From Streptomyces alboflavus (lineage in GTDB: Bacteria > Actinomycetota > Actinomycetes > Streptomycetales > Streptomycetaceae): a stretch of DNA of 64,000 nt. Positions 35,194-43,721 of this stretch are shown piece by piece. The notes under the pieces were generated by a model, which had not been told where the DNA came from, searched no databases, and saw only the letters and a list, made by a program, of their open reading frames with translations. The stretch is from NCBI RefSeq assembly GCF_000716675.1, contig NZ_JNXT01000033.1, forward strand, positions 1 through 64,000, written 5' to 3'. Position 1 is the first letter of the stretch; each line of letters begins with the position of its first letter. Both the position numbers and the translations under genes were made by a program.

Positions 35194-35978
35194 AGAGTGC
35201 TGACCCCGGCGAGCCAGCCGCCGTCGATCACGAACGGCTGCCCGGTGATGTACGCCGAGTCCTCCGCCGCGGTGAGGAACAGCGCGAGCCGCGCCACCTC
35301 CTCGGCCCTGCCCACCCGGCCGAGCGGCACGAGCTTGCGGTACAGCGCGTCCAGGCCGCGCGAGGCCTTCGCCACGTCCGCGTCCGGGTCGAGGTGTGCC
35401 GGATTGCTCATGGCGGTGTCGATGGCTCCGGGGCAGATCGCGTTCACGCGGATGTGCCGCTTGGCCAGCTCCAGGGCGGCGACCCGGGTGAGGCCGATGA
35501 CGGCGTGCTTGGTCGCGCTGTACGCCCCGATGTACGCCATGCCCGTCATCCCCGCGTACGAGGCGGTGTTGACGATCGAACCGCCGCCCGCCGCCGCGAT
35601 CTCGGGCGCGGTCGCCTTGATACCTAGGAAGACGCCGGTCTGGTTGACGCGGACGATCCGCTCGAACTCCTCCAGGGGCGTCTTCACCAGCTCGTTGAAG
35701 CGCAGGATGCCCGCGTTGTTGACCAGGCCGTCGACCGCGCCGAAGGCGTCCTTGGTGGCGGTGACGGCGGCGGCCCAGTCCGCCTCCTCGCCGACGTCCA
35801 GGTGGACGTACCGGGCTCTTTCGTGACCCAGCTCCTTCGCCAAGGCCTCCCCCTGCTCGTCCAGGACATCGCCCACGACCACCCGCGCGCCCTCGGCGAC
35901 GAAGAGCCGCGCCTCCTGCTCTCCCTGACCGCGCGCGCCACCCGTCACGATGACGACGCGCCCGTCCAGCTTCCCCAT
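35190..35978 (-). CDS. SDR-family oxidoreductase
   Basis: A 262-residue short-chain dehydrogenase. Motifs: [19 protein letters not shown] (TGxxxGxG nucleotide-binding), LVNNAGIL, active-site [11 protein letters not shown] (YxxxK) after NTASYAGM, and a C-terminal [24 protein letters not shown] is typical of mycobacterial-type mycofactocin- or steroid-associated SDRs, although no mycofactocin genes are present here. It is predicted to oxidise a secondary alcohol or reduce a ketone with NAD(P). It lies 9 bp downstream of the second LLM gene. Confidence 0.92.
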   Translation of the reverse strand: MGKLDGRVVIVTGGARGQGEQEARLFVAEGARVVVGDVLDEQGEALAKELGHERARYVHLDVGEEADWAAAVTATKDAFGAVDGLVNNAGILRFNELVKTPLEEFERIVRVNQTGVFLGIKATAPEIAAAGGGSIVNTASYAGMTGMAYIGAYSATKHAVIGLTRVAALELAKRHIRVNAICPGAIDTAMSNPAHLDPDADVAKASRGLDALYRKLVPLGRVGRAEEVARLALFLTAAEDSAYITGQPFVIDGGWLAGVSTL

Positions 35979-35987
35979 GCCGACCTC

Positions 35988-36941
35988 CTAGGTGGGCAGG
36001 TCCAGGTGCGGAGCGACCTCCGCGCCGAACGCCGCCATCTGATCGGTGAGTTCGGCGCGGCCCCGGCTGCGGAACCGCACCTGGATCTGGTCGACCCCCA
36101 TCGCCGCGTACGCGCGCAGCGACTCCGCGAGGGCGTCGGGCTTCCCGCTGAGCGCCCGCCGCCCCACCGGCCAGGAGGGCTCGCCCACGTACAGCGGCTC
36201 GGTGATGGCCCCGATGGTGACGGGCGCCTCGACGCCCGCGTCGGCCCGCAGCCGCCGCAGCTTCGCGATCTGCGCGGGCAGCCGGTCGCGCGGGTCGCCC
36301 TGCGGCAGCCAGCCGTCGCCGCGGGTCGCGGCCCTGCGGACGGCGGCGGGCGAGGAGCCGCCGACCCAGATCGGCACCCGCTCCTGGGCGGGCCTGGGCC
36401 GCTGCCCGAGGTCCTCGAAGGCGAAGCGCTCGCCGTGGTGCTCGGGGAACTCCTCAGGACCGAGCGCGGCCCGCAGCGCGTCCACGGTCTCGTCGAGCAG
36501 CGGGCCGCGCCCCGCGAAGTCGGCGCCGAGGACGTCGAACTCCTCCGCCACGTGCCCGGCGCCGACACCGAGGATCAGGCGGCCGCCGCTGAGGTGGTCG
36601 AGGGTGGCGTAGCTCTTGGCGGTCAGGAGCGGGTGGCGCAGGCCGACGATCGCGACATGACTGAGCAGGCGGACGCGTTCGGTGACCCCGGCCAGGAAGG
36701 AGAGCGTGGCCACGGGGTCGTACCAGGTGGTGCCCATCGCGTCCGCGAGCCGCCGCGGGATGGCCACGTGGTCGCAGGCGGCGAGGTAGGCGAAGCCCGC
36801 GCGGTCGGCCGTGCGGGCGATCTCGACCAGGTCGCCGGGGTCCGCGTCGGCCTCCCACGGCTCGGCGAACACCGCGCTCTGGGCCTGCACCGGAAGCTGC
36901 ATCCCGTACGCGAGCCGCCCCGCCGGGAAGTGCTCCGCCAT
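35988..36941 (-). CDS. LLM-class F420-dependent oxidoreductase
   Basis: A 317-residue luciferase-like protein: LAYGMQLPVQAQS start, LSHVAIVGLRHPLLTAKSYATLDHLSGGRLILGVGAGH, then VPIWVGGSSPAAVRRAATRGDGWLP, the form usual for actinobacterial F420-dependent LLM proteins. The ATG at 36939-36941 lies 5 bp after the amidohydrolase stop; a GTG at 36968 is a longer alternative. It is the second gene of the operon starting at 38224. Confidence 0.9.
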   Translation of the reverse strand: MAEHFPAGRLAYGMQLPVQAQSAVFAEPWEADADPGDLVEIARTADRAGFAYLAACDHVAIPRRLADAMGTTWYDPVATLSFLAGVTERVRLLSHVAIVGLRHPLLTAKSYATLDHLSGGRLILGVGAGHVAEEFDVLGADFAGRGPLLDETVDALRAALGPEEFPEHHGERFAFEDLGQRPRPAQERVPIWVGGSSPAAVRRAATRGDGWLPQGDPRDRLPAQIAKLRRLRADAGVEAPVTIGAITEPLYVGEPSWPVGRRALSGKPDALAESLRAYAAMGVDQIQVRFRSRGRAELTDQMAAFGAEVAPHLDLPT

Positions 36942-36946
36942 GGCGG

Positions 36947-38224
36947 TCAGGCCCCCGGTCCCGGCCACAGGCCGTCCTTCGTGAGGCCGAGCAGGTCGAT
37001 GGCGTTGCCGCGCACGATCCGCTCCACGACGTCCGGGGCCAGGTGCCCCATCTGCTCCTCGCCGACCTGGCGGGACTTGGGCCAGGTGGAGTCGGAGTGC
37101 GGGTAGTCGGTCTCGTACAGGACGTTGCCGACGCCGATCGCGTCGAGGTTGCGCAGGCCGAAGGCGTCGTCGAAGAAGCAGCCGAAGACGTGGTCGGCGA
37201 ACAGCTCGGACGGCGGGCGGTGCACCTTGTCGGCGACGCCGCCCCAGCCCCGGTTCTCCTCCCAGACGACGTCGGCGCGCTCCAGGATGTAGGGGATCCA
37301 GCCGATCTGCCCCTCGGCGTACATCACGCGGACGTGGGGGAAGCGCTCGAACTTGCCGCTCATCAGCCAGTCGACCATCGAGAAGCAGCAGTTCGCGAAC
37401 GTGATCGTGGAGCCGACGGCGGGTGGTGCATCGGCGGAGGTCGACGGCATCTTGCTGGACGACCCGATGTGCATCGCCACCACCGTGCCCGTCTCGTCAC
37501 AGGCGGCGAGGAACGGGTCCCAGTAGTCCGTGTGGATCGAAGGAAGTCCGAGATGTGGCGGGATTTCCGAAAAGGCGACGGCCCGCACCCCGCGCGCCGC
37601 GTTGCGCCGCACCTCGGCGGCCGCAAGCTCGGCGTCCCAGAGGGGGATGAGGGTGAGCGGTATCAGCCGACCTTGCGCGGCGGGGCCGCACCACTCGTCC
37701 ACCATCCAGTCGTTGTACGCCCGCACGGCGAGAAGCCCCAGGTCACGGTCGGGGGCCTCGGTGAACGTCTGGCCGCAGAAGCGCGGGAAGGTGGGGAAGC
37801 ACAGGGCGGACTGGACGTGGTTGACGTCCATGTCGGCGAGGCGGTCGGGGACGCTGAAGGAGCCGCGCCGCATCTGCTCGTACGTGATCACTTCGAGCTT
37901 GATCTCGTCGCGGTCGTAGCCGACGGCGGTGTCGAGGCGGGTCAGCGGGCGGTGCAACTCCTCGTACACCCACCAGTCCCCTATGGGGCCATCATCCCCT
38001 TTCTCCCCCATCACAGGGGCGAACTTACCGCCCAAAAAGGTCATTTCCTTGAGGGGGGCGCGGACGATGCGGGGTCCTCGGTCCTGGTACTTCGCCGGGA
38101 GGCGGTCCCGCCAGACGTGCGGCGGCTCCACCGTGTGGTCGTCCACCGAGATGATCCTCGGGAACGGCGGCTCGGCGGGGGCGGTCTCCCGAGTGCTCTC
38201 CCTGGTGCTCTCCCTTGTCTCCAT
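36947..38224 (-). CDS. Amidohydrolase-2 family (TIM-barrel) hydrolase/decarboxylase
   Basis: A 425-residue protein from ATG 38222-38224, with GTGAGG upstream. IISVDDHTVEPPHVWRDRLP (D-x-H instead of H-x-H), later VAMHIGSS, and YETDYPHSDSTWP near the C-terminus are the metal-binding motifs of the amidohydrolase 2 (ACMSD/resorcylate decarboxylase-like) family. Relatives are abundant in mycobacteria and Rhodococcus catabolic clusters. It heads an operon amidohydrolase-LLM-SDR. A CTGAC-N5-GTCAG palindrome is centred about 29 bases upstream of the start. Confidence 0.9.
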   Translation of the reverse strand: METRESTRESTRETAPAEPPFPRIISVDDHTVEPPHVWRDRLPAKYQDRGPRIVRAPLKEMTFLGGKFAPVMGEKGDDGPIGDWWVYEELHRPLTRLDTAVGYDRDEIKLEVITYEQMRRGSFSVPDRLADMDVNHVQSALCFPTFPRFCGQTFTEAPDRDLGLLAVRAYNDWMVDEWCGPAAQGRLIPLTLIPLWDAELAAAEVRRNAARGVRAVAFSEIPPHLGLPSIHTDYWDPFLAACDETGTVVAMHIGSSSKMPSTSADAPPAVGSTITFANCCFSMVDWLMSGKFERFPHVRVMYAEGQIGWIPYILERADVVWEENRGWGGVADKVHRPPSELFADHVFGCFFDDAFGLRNLDAIGVGNVLYETDYPHSDSTWPKSRQVGEEQMGHLAPDVVERIVRGNAIDLLGLTKDGLWPGPGA

Positions 38225-38245
38225 GAGCCTCACGGTAGCGCGCAT

Positions 38246-38260
38246 CTGACGATCCGTCAG
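38246..38260. promoter_or_regulatory. CTGAC-N5-GTCAG operator candidate
   Basis: CTGACGATCCGTCAG, 22-36 bases upstream of the amidohydrolase start at 38224, identical to the copy at 35179. It probably controls the amidohydrolase-LLM-SDR operon. Confidence 0.75.
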
Positions 38261-38470
38261 TTGTCCGGATTCAGTCACTGGTGCGGGAACCCTGTGAGAG
38301 CCGTCTCCCACGGCTGACGCATCCGCTCCGGACAAGGCAAACTGTGCACCGCAGCAAGCCGCACGGGCAGGGCAGGTCCGAGGCGGGCACAAACCAGGCA
38401 CAGCCGGGCACAGTTGGGCGTATTTGAGAAGACTTCAGCAACTGCGTACGGCAGGGCAGCAGGGGGAGCG

Positions 38471-41400
38471 ATGGACGGACTACCGCGAGTGCCGGAGCAG
38501 CGGCGTTCGGCGGCGGAAAGCGACCCTGGCACGACGGCGCGGGTGTCGCGGACGGTGGAGACGGCTGACGGGGAGGCGCGGAGCGTGTCTTCGGGTGCGC
38601 TCGGGGACGACGGGCCCGCGCCCGTGGACGGCGCCGGCGTCGCCGAGAGGCAGGCCGACGGGCAGCCCGCCGCCCGCTTCAGCGTGCTCGGGCCCGTCCG
38701 TGCCTGGCTCGGCGAGGAGCCCCTGCCCACCGGCTCCCCCCAGCAGCGCGCCCTGCTCGCGGCCCTGCTCCTCCGCGACGGACGCACCGCCACCGCCTCC
38801 GAACTCATCGACGCCATCTGGGGCGAGGACCCGCCCTCGCAGGCGCTCGCCGCGATCCGTACGTACGCGTCCCGGCTGCGCAAGGTGCTGCCTTCCGGCG
38901 CCCTCGTCAGCGAGTCCGGCGGCTATGCCGTGCGGGCCGCCGACGGCGTGCTCGACCTCGCCGAGGCGGAGCAGCTGTGGTCGGCGGCCGAGCGGGCGCG
39001 CGGGCTCGGCGATCTGCACCAGGCCCGCTCCCTGGTCAAGGAGGCCCTGTCCCTGTGGGACGGCGAGCCCCTCGCCAACGTGCCCGGGCCCTACGCGGAC
39101 GCCCAGCGCACCCGCCTTGAGGAATGGCGCCTGCAACTCCTCGAAGCCCGCCTCGACATGGACCTGGAACAGGGCCGCCACGCCGAGTCCGTCTCCGAGC
39201 TGACCGCCCTCACCGCCGCGCACCCCCTGCGGGAGCGGCTGCGCGAACTCCTGATGCTCGCCCTCTACCGCTCAGGGCGCCAGGCCGAGGCCCTCGCCGT
39301 CTACGCCGACACCCGCCGCCTCCTCGCCGACGAACTCGGCGTCGACCCGCGCCCCGGCCTCCAGGAACTCCAGCAGCGCATCCTCCAGGCCGACCCGGCC
39401 CTCGCCGAGCCCTCCGCCCCCGCGACGGAGCCCGCCGCGGGCGTCGTCCGCCCGGCCCAGCTGCCCGCCACCGTCCAGGACTTCACCGGCCGCGTCTCCT
39501 TCGTCAAGGAACTCAGCGACATCCTGTCGACGGCGGAGGGGCGCGTGATGGCCGTCTCCGCGCTGGCGGGGATCGGGGGTGTGGGGAAGACGACGCTCGC
39601 GGTGCATGTCGCGCATGCGGCGCGGGCGCACTTCCCCGACGGGCAGTTGTACGTCGACCTCCAGGGCGCCGGGCCGCGCGCCGCCGAGCCCGAGACGGTG
39701 CTCGGCGCGTTCCTGCGGGGCCTCGGCACGGCGGACGACGCCATCCCGGAGACGCTGGAGGAGCGGGCCGCGCTGTTCCGCTCCGTCCTCGACGGCCGGC
39801 CTGTGCTCGTCCTGCTCGACAACGCCCGCGACGCCGCGCAGGTGCGGCCGCTGCTGCCCGGCATGGAGGGGTGCGCGGCGCTCGTCACCAGCCGGATGCG
39901 GATGGTGGACCTCGCCGGGGCGCACCTCGTCGACCTCGACGTCATGTCTCCCGACGAGGCCCTGCAGCTCTTCACGAAGATCATCGGCGAGGAGCGGGTG
40001 GTGTCCGAGCGCGAGGCGGCGCTCGACGTGGTCGCCGCGTGCGGATTCCTGCCCCTCGCGATCCGGATCGCGGCGTCCCGTCTCGCCGCGCGCCGCACCT
40101 GGACCGTCGCCACGCTCGCCGCCAAGCTCGCCGACGAGCGGCGGCGCCTCGACGAGCTCCAGGCGGGCGACCTCGCGGTCGAGGCCACGTTCGAGCTGGG
40201 CTACGGCCAGCTGGAGCCCGCCCAGGCCCGCGCCTTCCGCCTGCTCGGCCTCGCCGACGGCCCCGACATCTCCCTGACGGCCGCCGCCGCGATGCTCGAC
40301 CTCCCGGTGGAGGACGCCGAGGACCTCCTGGAGTCGCTCGTCGACACCTCCCTCCTGGAGTCCGCCGCACCCGGCCGCTACCGCTACCACGACCTCGTAC
40401 GGCTCTACGCCCGCGCGTGCGCGGAACGGGACGAGCTGCCGCCGGGTCTGCGGGACGCGGCGCTGTCGCGGTTGCTGGACTTCTATCTGGCATCGGCGGC
40501 GCGGGTGTACGCGATCGAGCGTCCCGGAGACAGGACCGTGGATCACCTGGAGGTGACGGGCGGGACCGGTCTCGACTTCACCGGCGAGTCCACGGCTCTG
40601 GACTGGCTGCACGCGGAGGCCGCGTGCATCCTGGCCTGCGTACAGCAGTCCTTGATTCCGGGCTCGCTGCGGCGGGCGGTGGACCTGCTCCTGGCCGCCA
40701 AGGACCTGGCGGAATCGGGTGCGAGTTCGCTCCGGTACGAGTCCGCGGCGATCGCGGCCCGCGACGCCGCCGCGGACTGCGGGGACGCCTGGGCGGAGGG
40801 TCGCGCGCGTGTGAGTCTCGCGCAAGTCCTCAGCAAGGTGGGGCACTTCCGCGTGGCGGCAGGTGAACTGGAACGCGCCGCCGCGTTGGCACTCACCTCC
40901 GGTGACCCCTGGGCCGGCGGGAACGCGCCGAACGAGCAGGGGATCATCAGCAACTGCATCAACGAACCCGCGGCGAGCGAGATCTACCTCCGCCGGGCTA
41001 TCAAGGCGTTCCAGGCGGACGGCAATCGTTCCGGCGAGGCCAGCGCCCTGTGCAATCTCGCGCGCGCCCTCATGGACATGGGACGGACCTCGCAGGCGAT
41101 CGAGCTGTCCCAGCGGGGCATGACCCTGTACGACGAGCTGGGGCTCACGTTCCGGCTCGCCAACGCCCAGTACACCTTCGGCGTCGTTCTCGGCCAAGCG
41201 GGCCGTCACGACGAGGCACTGACACAGCTGACCGCCGCGCACCAGGTGTTCGCGGACAACCGTCAGCGCCTGTGGGAAGGGGCAACGCAGTACCGTATCT
41301 CCGAGGTGCACCTGGCTGCCCGGCGACCAGCCGCCGCCGCCCGCCATGCCGAGCAGGCACTGGCCACCGGCTTCGTCGGCGGCGACTGGATGAAGGCCAA

Positions 41401-41554
41401 CGTCCTGACGGTGCTCGGCGAGGCCCTGGACGCCCTCGGGCAGCTGGACCGCGCCCGGGCGTGCTGGCACAAGGCGCAGGCCATCCATGAGGCGGCCGGG
41501 GCTCCCGAGGCCGCTCACGTGCGAAAGCTCCTCGGCCCCCTCACCGCCGCCTGA
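38471..41554 (+). CDS. afsR: AfsR: SARP-family global regulator (BTAD + NB-ARC + TPR)
   Basis: A 1,027-residue protein from ATG 38471 after GGGGGAG. Residues about 70-145 form the OmpR-like winged helix (FSVLGPVRAWLGEEP, PQQRALLAALLL), and about 160-305 the BTAD domain (DLAEAEQLW, EALAVYADTRRLLADELGVDP). About 365-640 is an NB-ARC ATPase (LAGIGGVGKTTLAVHVA Walker A, VLVLLDNARD Walker B), and about 740-1010 are TPR repeats. This is the AfsR layout and size. It is followed by afsS and, farther off, an afsK-like kinase, matching the known AfsK-AfsR-AfsS system controlling secondary metabolism. In characterised systems AfsK phosphorylates AfsR, which then activates afsS. Confidence 0.93.
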   Translation: MDGLPRVPEQRRSAAESDPGTTARVSRTVETADGEARSVSSGALGDDGPAPVDGAGVAERQADGQPAARFSVLGPVRAWLGEEPLPTGSPQQRALLAALLLRDGRTATASELIDAIWGEDPPSQALAAIRTYASRLRKVLPSGALVSESGGYAVRAADGVLDLAEAEQLWSAAERARGLGDLHQARSLVKEALSLWDGEPLANVPGPYADAQRTRLEEWRLQLLEARLDMDLEQGRHAESVSELTALTAAHPLRERLRELLMLALYRSGRQAEALAVYADTRRLLADELGVDPRPGLQELQQRILQADPALAEPSAPATEPAAGVVRPAQLPATVQDFTGRVSFVKELSDILSTAEGRVMAVSALAGIGGVGKTTLAVHVAHAARAHFPDGQLYVDLQGAGPRAAEPETVLGAFLRGLGTADDAIPETLEERAALFRSVLDGRPVLVLLDNARDAAQVRPLLPGMEGCAALVTSRMRMVDLAGAHLVDLDVMSPDEALQLFTKIIGEERVVSEREAALDVVAACGFLPLAIRIAASRLAARRTWTVATLAAKLADERRRLDELQAGDLAVEATFELGYGQLEPAQARAFRLLGLADGPDISLTAAAAMLDLPVEDAEDLLESLVDTSLLESAAPGRYRYHDLVRLYARACAERDELPPGLRDAALSRLLDFYLASAARVYAIERPGDRTVDHLEVTGGTGLDFTGESTALDWLHAEAACILACVQQSLIPGSLRRAVDLLLAAKDLAESGASSLRYESAAIAARDAAADCGDAWAEGRARVSLAQVLSKVGHFRVAAGELERAAALALTSGDPWAGGNAPNEQGIISNCINEPAASEIYLRRAIKAFQADGNRSGEASALCNLARALMDMGRTSQAIELSQRGMTLYDELGLTFRLANAQYTFGVVLGQAGRHDEALTQLTAAHQVFADNRQRLWEGATQYRISEVHLAARRPAAAARHAEQALATGFVGGDWMKANVLTVLGEALDALGQLDRARACWHKAQAIHEAAGAPEAAHVRKLLGPLTAA

Positions 41555-41568
41555 GCGTCAACCGAGGG

Positions 41569-41590
41569 CGTTCATCGAACGTTTATGAGC
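41569..41590 (+). promoter_or_regulatory. AfsR/PHO-box direct repeat in the afsS promoter
   Basis: CGTTCAT (41569-41575) and CGTTTAT (41580-41586) are direct repeats with an 11-bp period, 15 bases after the afsR stop. This matches the known arrangement at the afsS promoter, where AfsR binds direct repeats overlapping the -35 region and PhoP competes for the same GTTCA-type sequences. A -10-like region lies about 10 bp further on (about 41597-41605). Confidence 0.7.
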
Positions 41591-41677
41591 GCGTGTCACT
41601 CTCATGGAGTCGATCCGTCGCGTCGGGGGGCAGACGGGTCGCGCGGGCCCCGCGGATATCGTGAGCGGCCGTGATGC

Positions 41678-41715
41678 GCCCGCTCGGCGACCCTCGGGGG
41701 AGTTGCCGAGCGGGC
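41678..41715 (+). promoter_or_regulatory. Hairpin in the afsS leader
   Basis: GCCCGCTCGGC (41678-41688) pairs perfectly with 41705-41715 across a 16-base loop. It lies between the presumed afsS promoter and the start at 41756. It may be an attenuator or, less likely, the afsR terminator. Confidence 0.5.
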
Positions 41716-41755
41716 CTTGCTCCCGATCACAGCACTGAACCTAGGAGTCCCGGTC

Positions 41756-41932
41756 ATGAGCGACACCGCAAAGCCCAAGCAGGCGCCCAAGGGCGACGGA
41801 CACACGCCGGCCCCGCCGGTGGACGACGCCACCACGCTGGGCGACGGACACACGCCCGTCCCGCCGAAGAAGGACAAGACCGTGGCGCTGGGCGACGGCC
41901 ACACGCCCGCTCCGCCTCAGCGGGGTGCCTGA
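41756..41932 (+). CDS. afsS: AfsS: small activator with GDGHTP repeats
   Basis: A 58-residue protein from ATG 41756 after AGGAG. It holds three copies of GDGHTP(A/V)PP separated by short charged linkers (VDDATTL, KKDKTVAL). AfsS of S. coelicolor is a 63-residue protein with three similar D-x-H-x-P-x-P repeats, encoded directly next to afsR, and is the AfsR-activated stimulator of antibiotic production. Size, repeat number and position agree. It lacks a signal peptide, so it acts in the cytoplasm. Its molecular mechanism is still unclear. Confidence 0.85.
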   Translation: MSDTAKPKQAPKGDGHTPAPPVDDATTLGDGHTPVPPKKDKTVALGDGHTPAPPQRGA

Positions 41933-41956
41933 CAACTACTGCCATTCCGACGGGGA

Positions 41957-41995
41957 TCGGCCGCGGCGGCGCGGAGGGGGAGCCGCCGCGGCCGA
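41957..41995 (+). terminator. afsS terminator
   Basis: TCGGCCGCGGCGGC (41957-41970) pairs perfectly with 41982-41995 across an 11-base purine-rich loop, 24 bases after the afsS stop. Confidence 0.8.
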
Positions 41996-42024
41996 GGCAT
42001 ATCTGGAGCAAGACATTTCGGCCA

Positions 42025-42081
42025 ACTTGCCGAAACTTAGCGGGACTTGTTCGAACATAACGTGCGAAATGCGGCTAGAGT
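42025..42081 (+). promoter_or_regulatory. Promoter region with 10-bp direct repeats
   Basis: Three consecutive 10-mers start ACTT: ACTTGCCGAA, ACTTAGCGGG, ACTTGTTCGA (42025-42054). They are followed by GAACAT (42053-42058) and, 17 bases later, TAGAGT (42076-42081), which together look like -35/-10 elements. The ATG of the exported repeat peptide is 37 bases downstream. The ACTT repeats may bind an activator, possibly but not demonstrably AfsR. Confidence 0.5.
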
Positions 42082-42117
42082 CGACAGTTGAATGCCGGCC
42101 CCCTCCAAGGAGTTGGA

Positions 42118-42369
42118 ATGACTCGAACCAGAAAAGCTCTTGTGACTCTCGCCGTGCTGGCCGCGGCCACCGCCGGGGCATCCGCCCCGGCCCTCGCCGA
42201 CAGCCACTCCCCGGCCCCGGCCGGGGACGGTCACCAGCCGGTCGGCCCGCTCGGGGACGGGCACCAGCCCGCCCCGCCCGGTGACGGACACCAGCCGACG
42301 CTGTTCGGCGACGGCCACCAGCCGGCACCTCCCGGCGACGGCCACCAGCCGACAGCTCCGCAGCACTGA
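42118..42369 (+). CDS. Exported GDGHQP-repeat peptide (AfsS-like)
   Basis: An 83-residue protein from ATG 42118 after AAGGAG. A Sec signal (TRKALVTLAVLAAATAGASAPALA) is followed by a mature part of about 55 residues made almost entirely of five GDGHQP units spaced by APP, VGPL, TLF or similar. The repeat is the same D-G-H-x-P theme as in AfsS 190 bp upstream, but with Gln instead of Thr and with export. No family is known to me. Histidine spacing could bind metal, and proteolysis exposing DGH would give an Xaa-Xaa-His copper/nickel-binding end. This is speculation. Confidence 0.8.
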   Translation: MTRTRKALVTLAVLAAATAGASAPALADSHSPAPAGDGHQPVGPLGDGHQPAPPGDGHQPTLFGDGHQPAPPGDGHQPTAPQH

Positions 42370-42480
42370 TCATCCGGGGCCGAGCCGCCGCTCGGCCCCG
42401 GCCTGCCGCATGAGCGGGAACCCCCTCACCCGAGAGCAATTCGTTGGACCCGCCCCACCCCCCTGCCCGATAGTGCGCCC

Positions 42481-42864
42481 ATGACAACTCTCGTGCGCCA
42501 CATCACCTTCGACTGCTCCGACGCCTACAAGCTCGGGTCGTTCTGGGCCGAGGTCCTGGAGGGCTCGATCTCCGACGAGGACTCTCCGGGGGACCCGGAG
42601 GCGCTGGTGAGTACGCCGGGCGGGCCGACGCTGCTGTTCGTGACCGTGCCGGACGAGAAGACCGTGAAGAACCGCGTGCACTTCGACCTGCAGCCGCAGG
42701 ACCGCACGCGGGACGAGGAGGTCGAGCGCGTGACCGCCCTCGGCGCGACCCTCGTGGCCGACCACCGGCTGCCGGACGGACGCGGCTGGGTGACCCTCGC
42801 CGACATCGAGGGCAACGAGTTCTGCGTGGAGCGCAGCGCGGGAGAGCGGACCGCGACGGCCTGA
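42481..42864 (+). CDS. VOC (glyoxalase-like) protein
   Basis: A 127-residue single VOC domain of the type beginning VRHITFDCSDAYKLGSFWAEVLEG and ending GWVTLADIEGNEFCVER. The central HFDLQPQDRTRDEEVERVTALGATLV is typical of the actinobacterial VOC-like (glyoxalase_6) group. Monocistronic; substrate unknown. Confidence 0.88.
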   Translation: MTTLVRHITFDCSDAYKLGSFWAEVLEGSISDEDSPGDPEALVSTPGGPTLLFVTVPDEKTVKNRVHFDLQPQDRTRDEEVERVTALGATLVADHRLPDGRGWVTLADIEGNEFCVERSAGERTATA

Positions 42865-42975
42865 GCGCGTCGCGTCACGGTGACGCGCCCTCCAAGTACC
42901 CCGTGCGGGCTTCCGCACGGGCCGCGCCACCGCAGTACGGTGGACACCACGACACCATGTGAGAAGGGGACCGAC

Positions 42976-43596
42976 GTGAGCGCGCAGCCGGTCGAACCGC
43001 ACCCGCCCGCAGCGACCGCCACCTACGATCAGCTCCGTGTCCTGGCCGACGAGTTCATCGACGCCGCCGACCGGCACGGAAACCGGGTACGGGCCGACAT
43101 CGGGAACCAGGAGATCACCGTCCACATGATGTCTCCCTCCAACCCGCACGGGCTCATCGTCAGCCGCCTGATCGTCCAGATCGCGGGCCAGGACGACCGC
43201 GCGCTCACTCTCGCGGAGAACCGCGTGCACCACCCTCAGATCGGTCTTTGCCGCACGGCGGACCTGCTGATCGTGACCGGCGAGGCGTACGACCGCCAGG
43301 ACGACGACTTCGCCGTGTTCGCCCGTGACGTGTCCGTCGCGGTCGAGGTCGTGTCCCCTTCGAACCCTGGCAACGACTACATCACCAAGCTCCGCGACTA
43401 CCCTCGCATGGGCGTCCCGGTCTACGCGATCATCGACCCCCGTGACGGCACGGTCGCCGTCCACTCCGGCCCCGACACCGCAAGCGGCGAACCGCAGTAC
43501 CGAGACACCCCGAGCCGGTACAAGTTCGGCGACACCGTGCGGCTCGGGGAGTGGACCATCGACACGAGCGTGTTCCCCCGGTACCGCTCAACGTGA
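42976..43596 (+). CDS. Uma2 family PD-(D/E)XK-like protein
   Basis: A 206-residue protein from GTG 42976 after GAGAAGGGG. The Uma2 fold is shown by SPSNPHGLIVSRLIVQI, a central RTADLLIVTGEAY (catalytic Asp region), VAVEVVSPSNPGNDYITKLRDYPRMGVPVYAIIDPRDG (E-x-V core and the conserved K) and a GDTVRL C-terminus. Uma2 proteins are numerous in Streptomyces and of unknown role, often called putative restriction endonucleases. A broken relative lies just downstream on the other strand. Confidence 0.9.
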   Translation: MSAQPVEPHPPAATATYDQLRVLADEFIDAADRHGNRVRADIGNQEITVHMMSPSNPHGLIVSRLIVQIAGQDDRALTLAENRVHHPQIGLCRTADLLIVTGEAYDRQDDDFAVFARDVSVAVEVVSPSNPGNDYITKLRDYPRMGVPVYAIIDPRDGTVAVHSGPDTASGEPQYRDTPSRYKFGDTVRLGEWTIDTSVFPRYRST

Positions 43597-43721
43597 TCGC
43601 GGCATGCAGGTGCAGTGCGCCGTACATGCCCCGGAGATCGTTCGTGCCGTTGTCGAGCCGGGGGCGGATTGCCTCCGCGGCCTCGCCCGCGACGCACCGC
43701 TCACCCAGGCGGCAGCAGCCG

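Noticed and set aside
35190..35978. Mycofactocin-dependent SDR
   Set aside because: Sequence type is compatible, but no mycofactocin biosynthesis gene is in the window, so cofactor dependence cannot be claimed.
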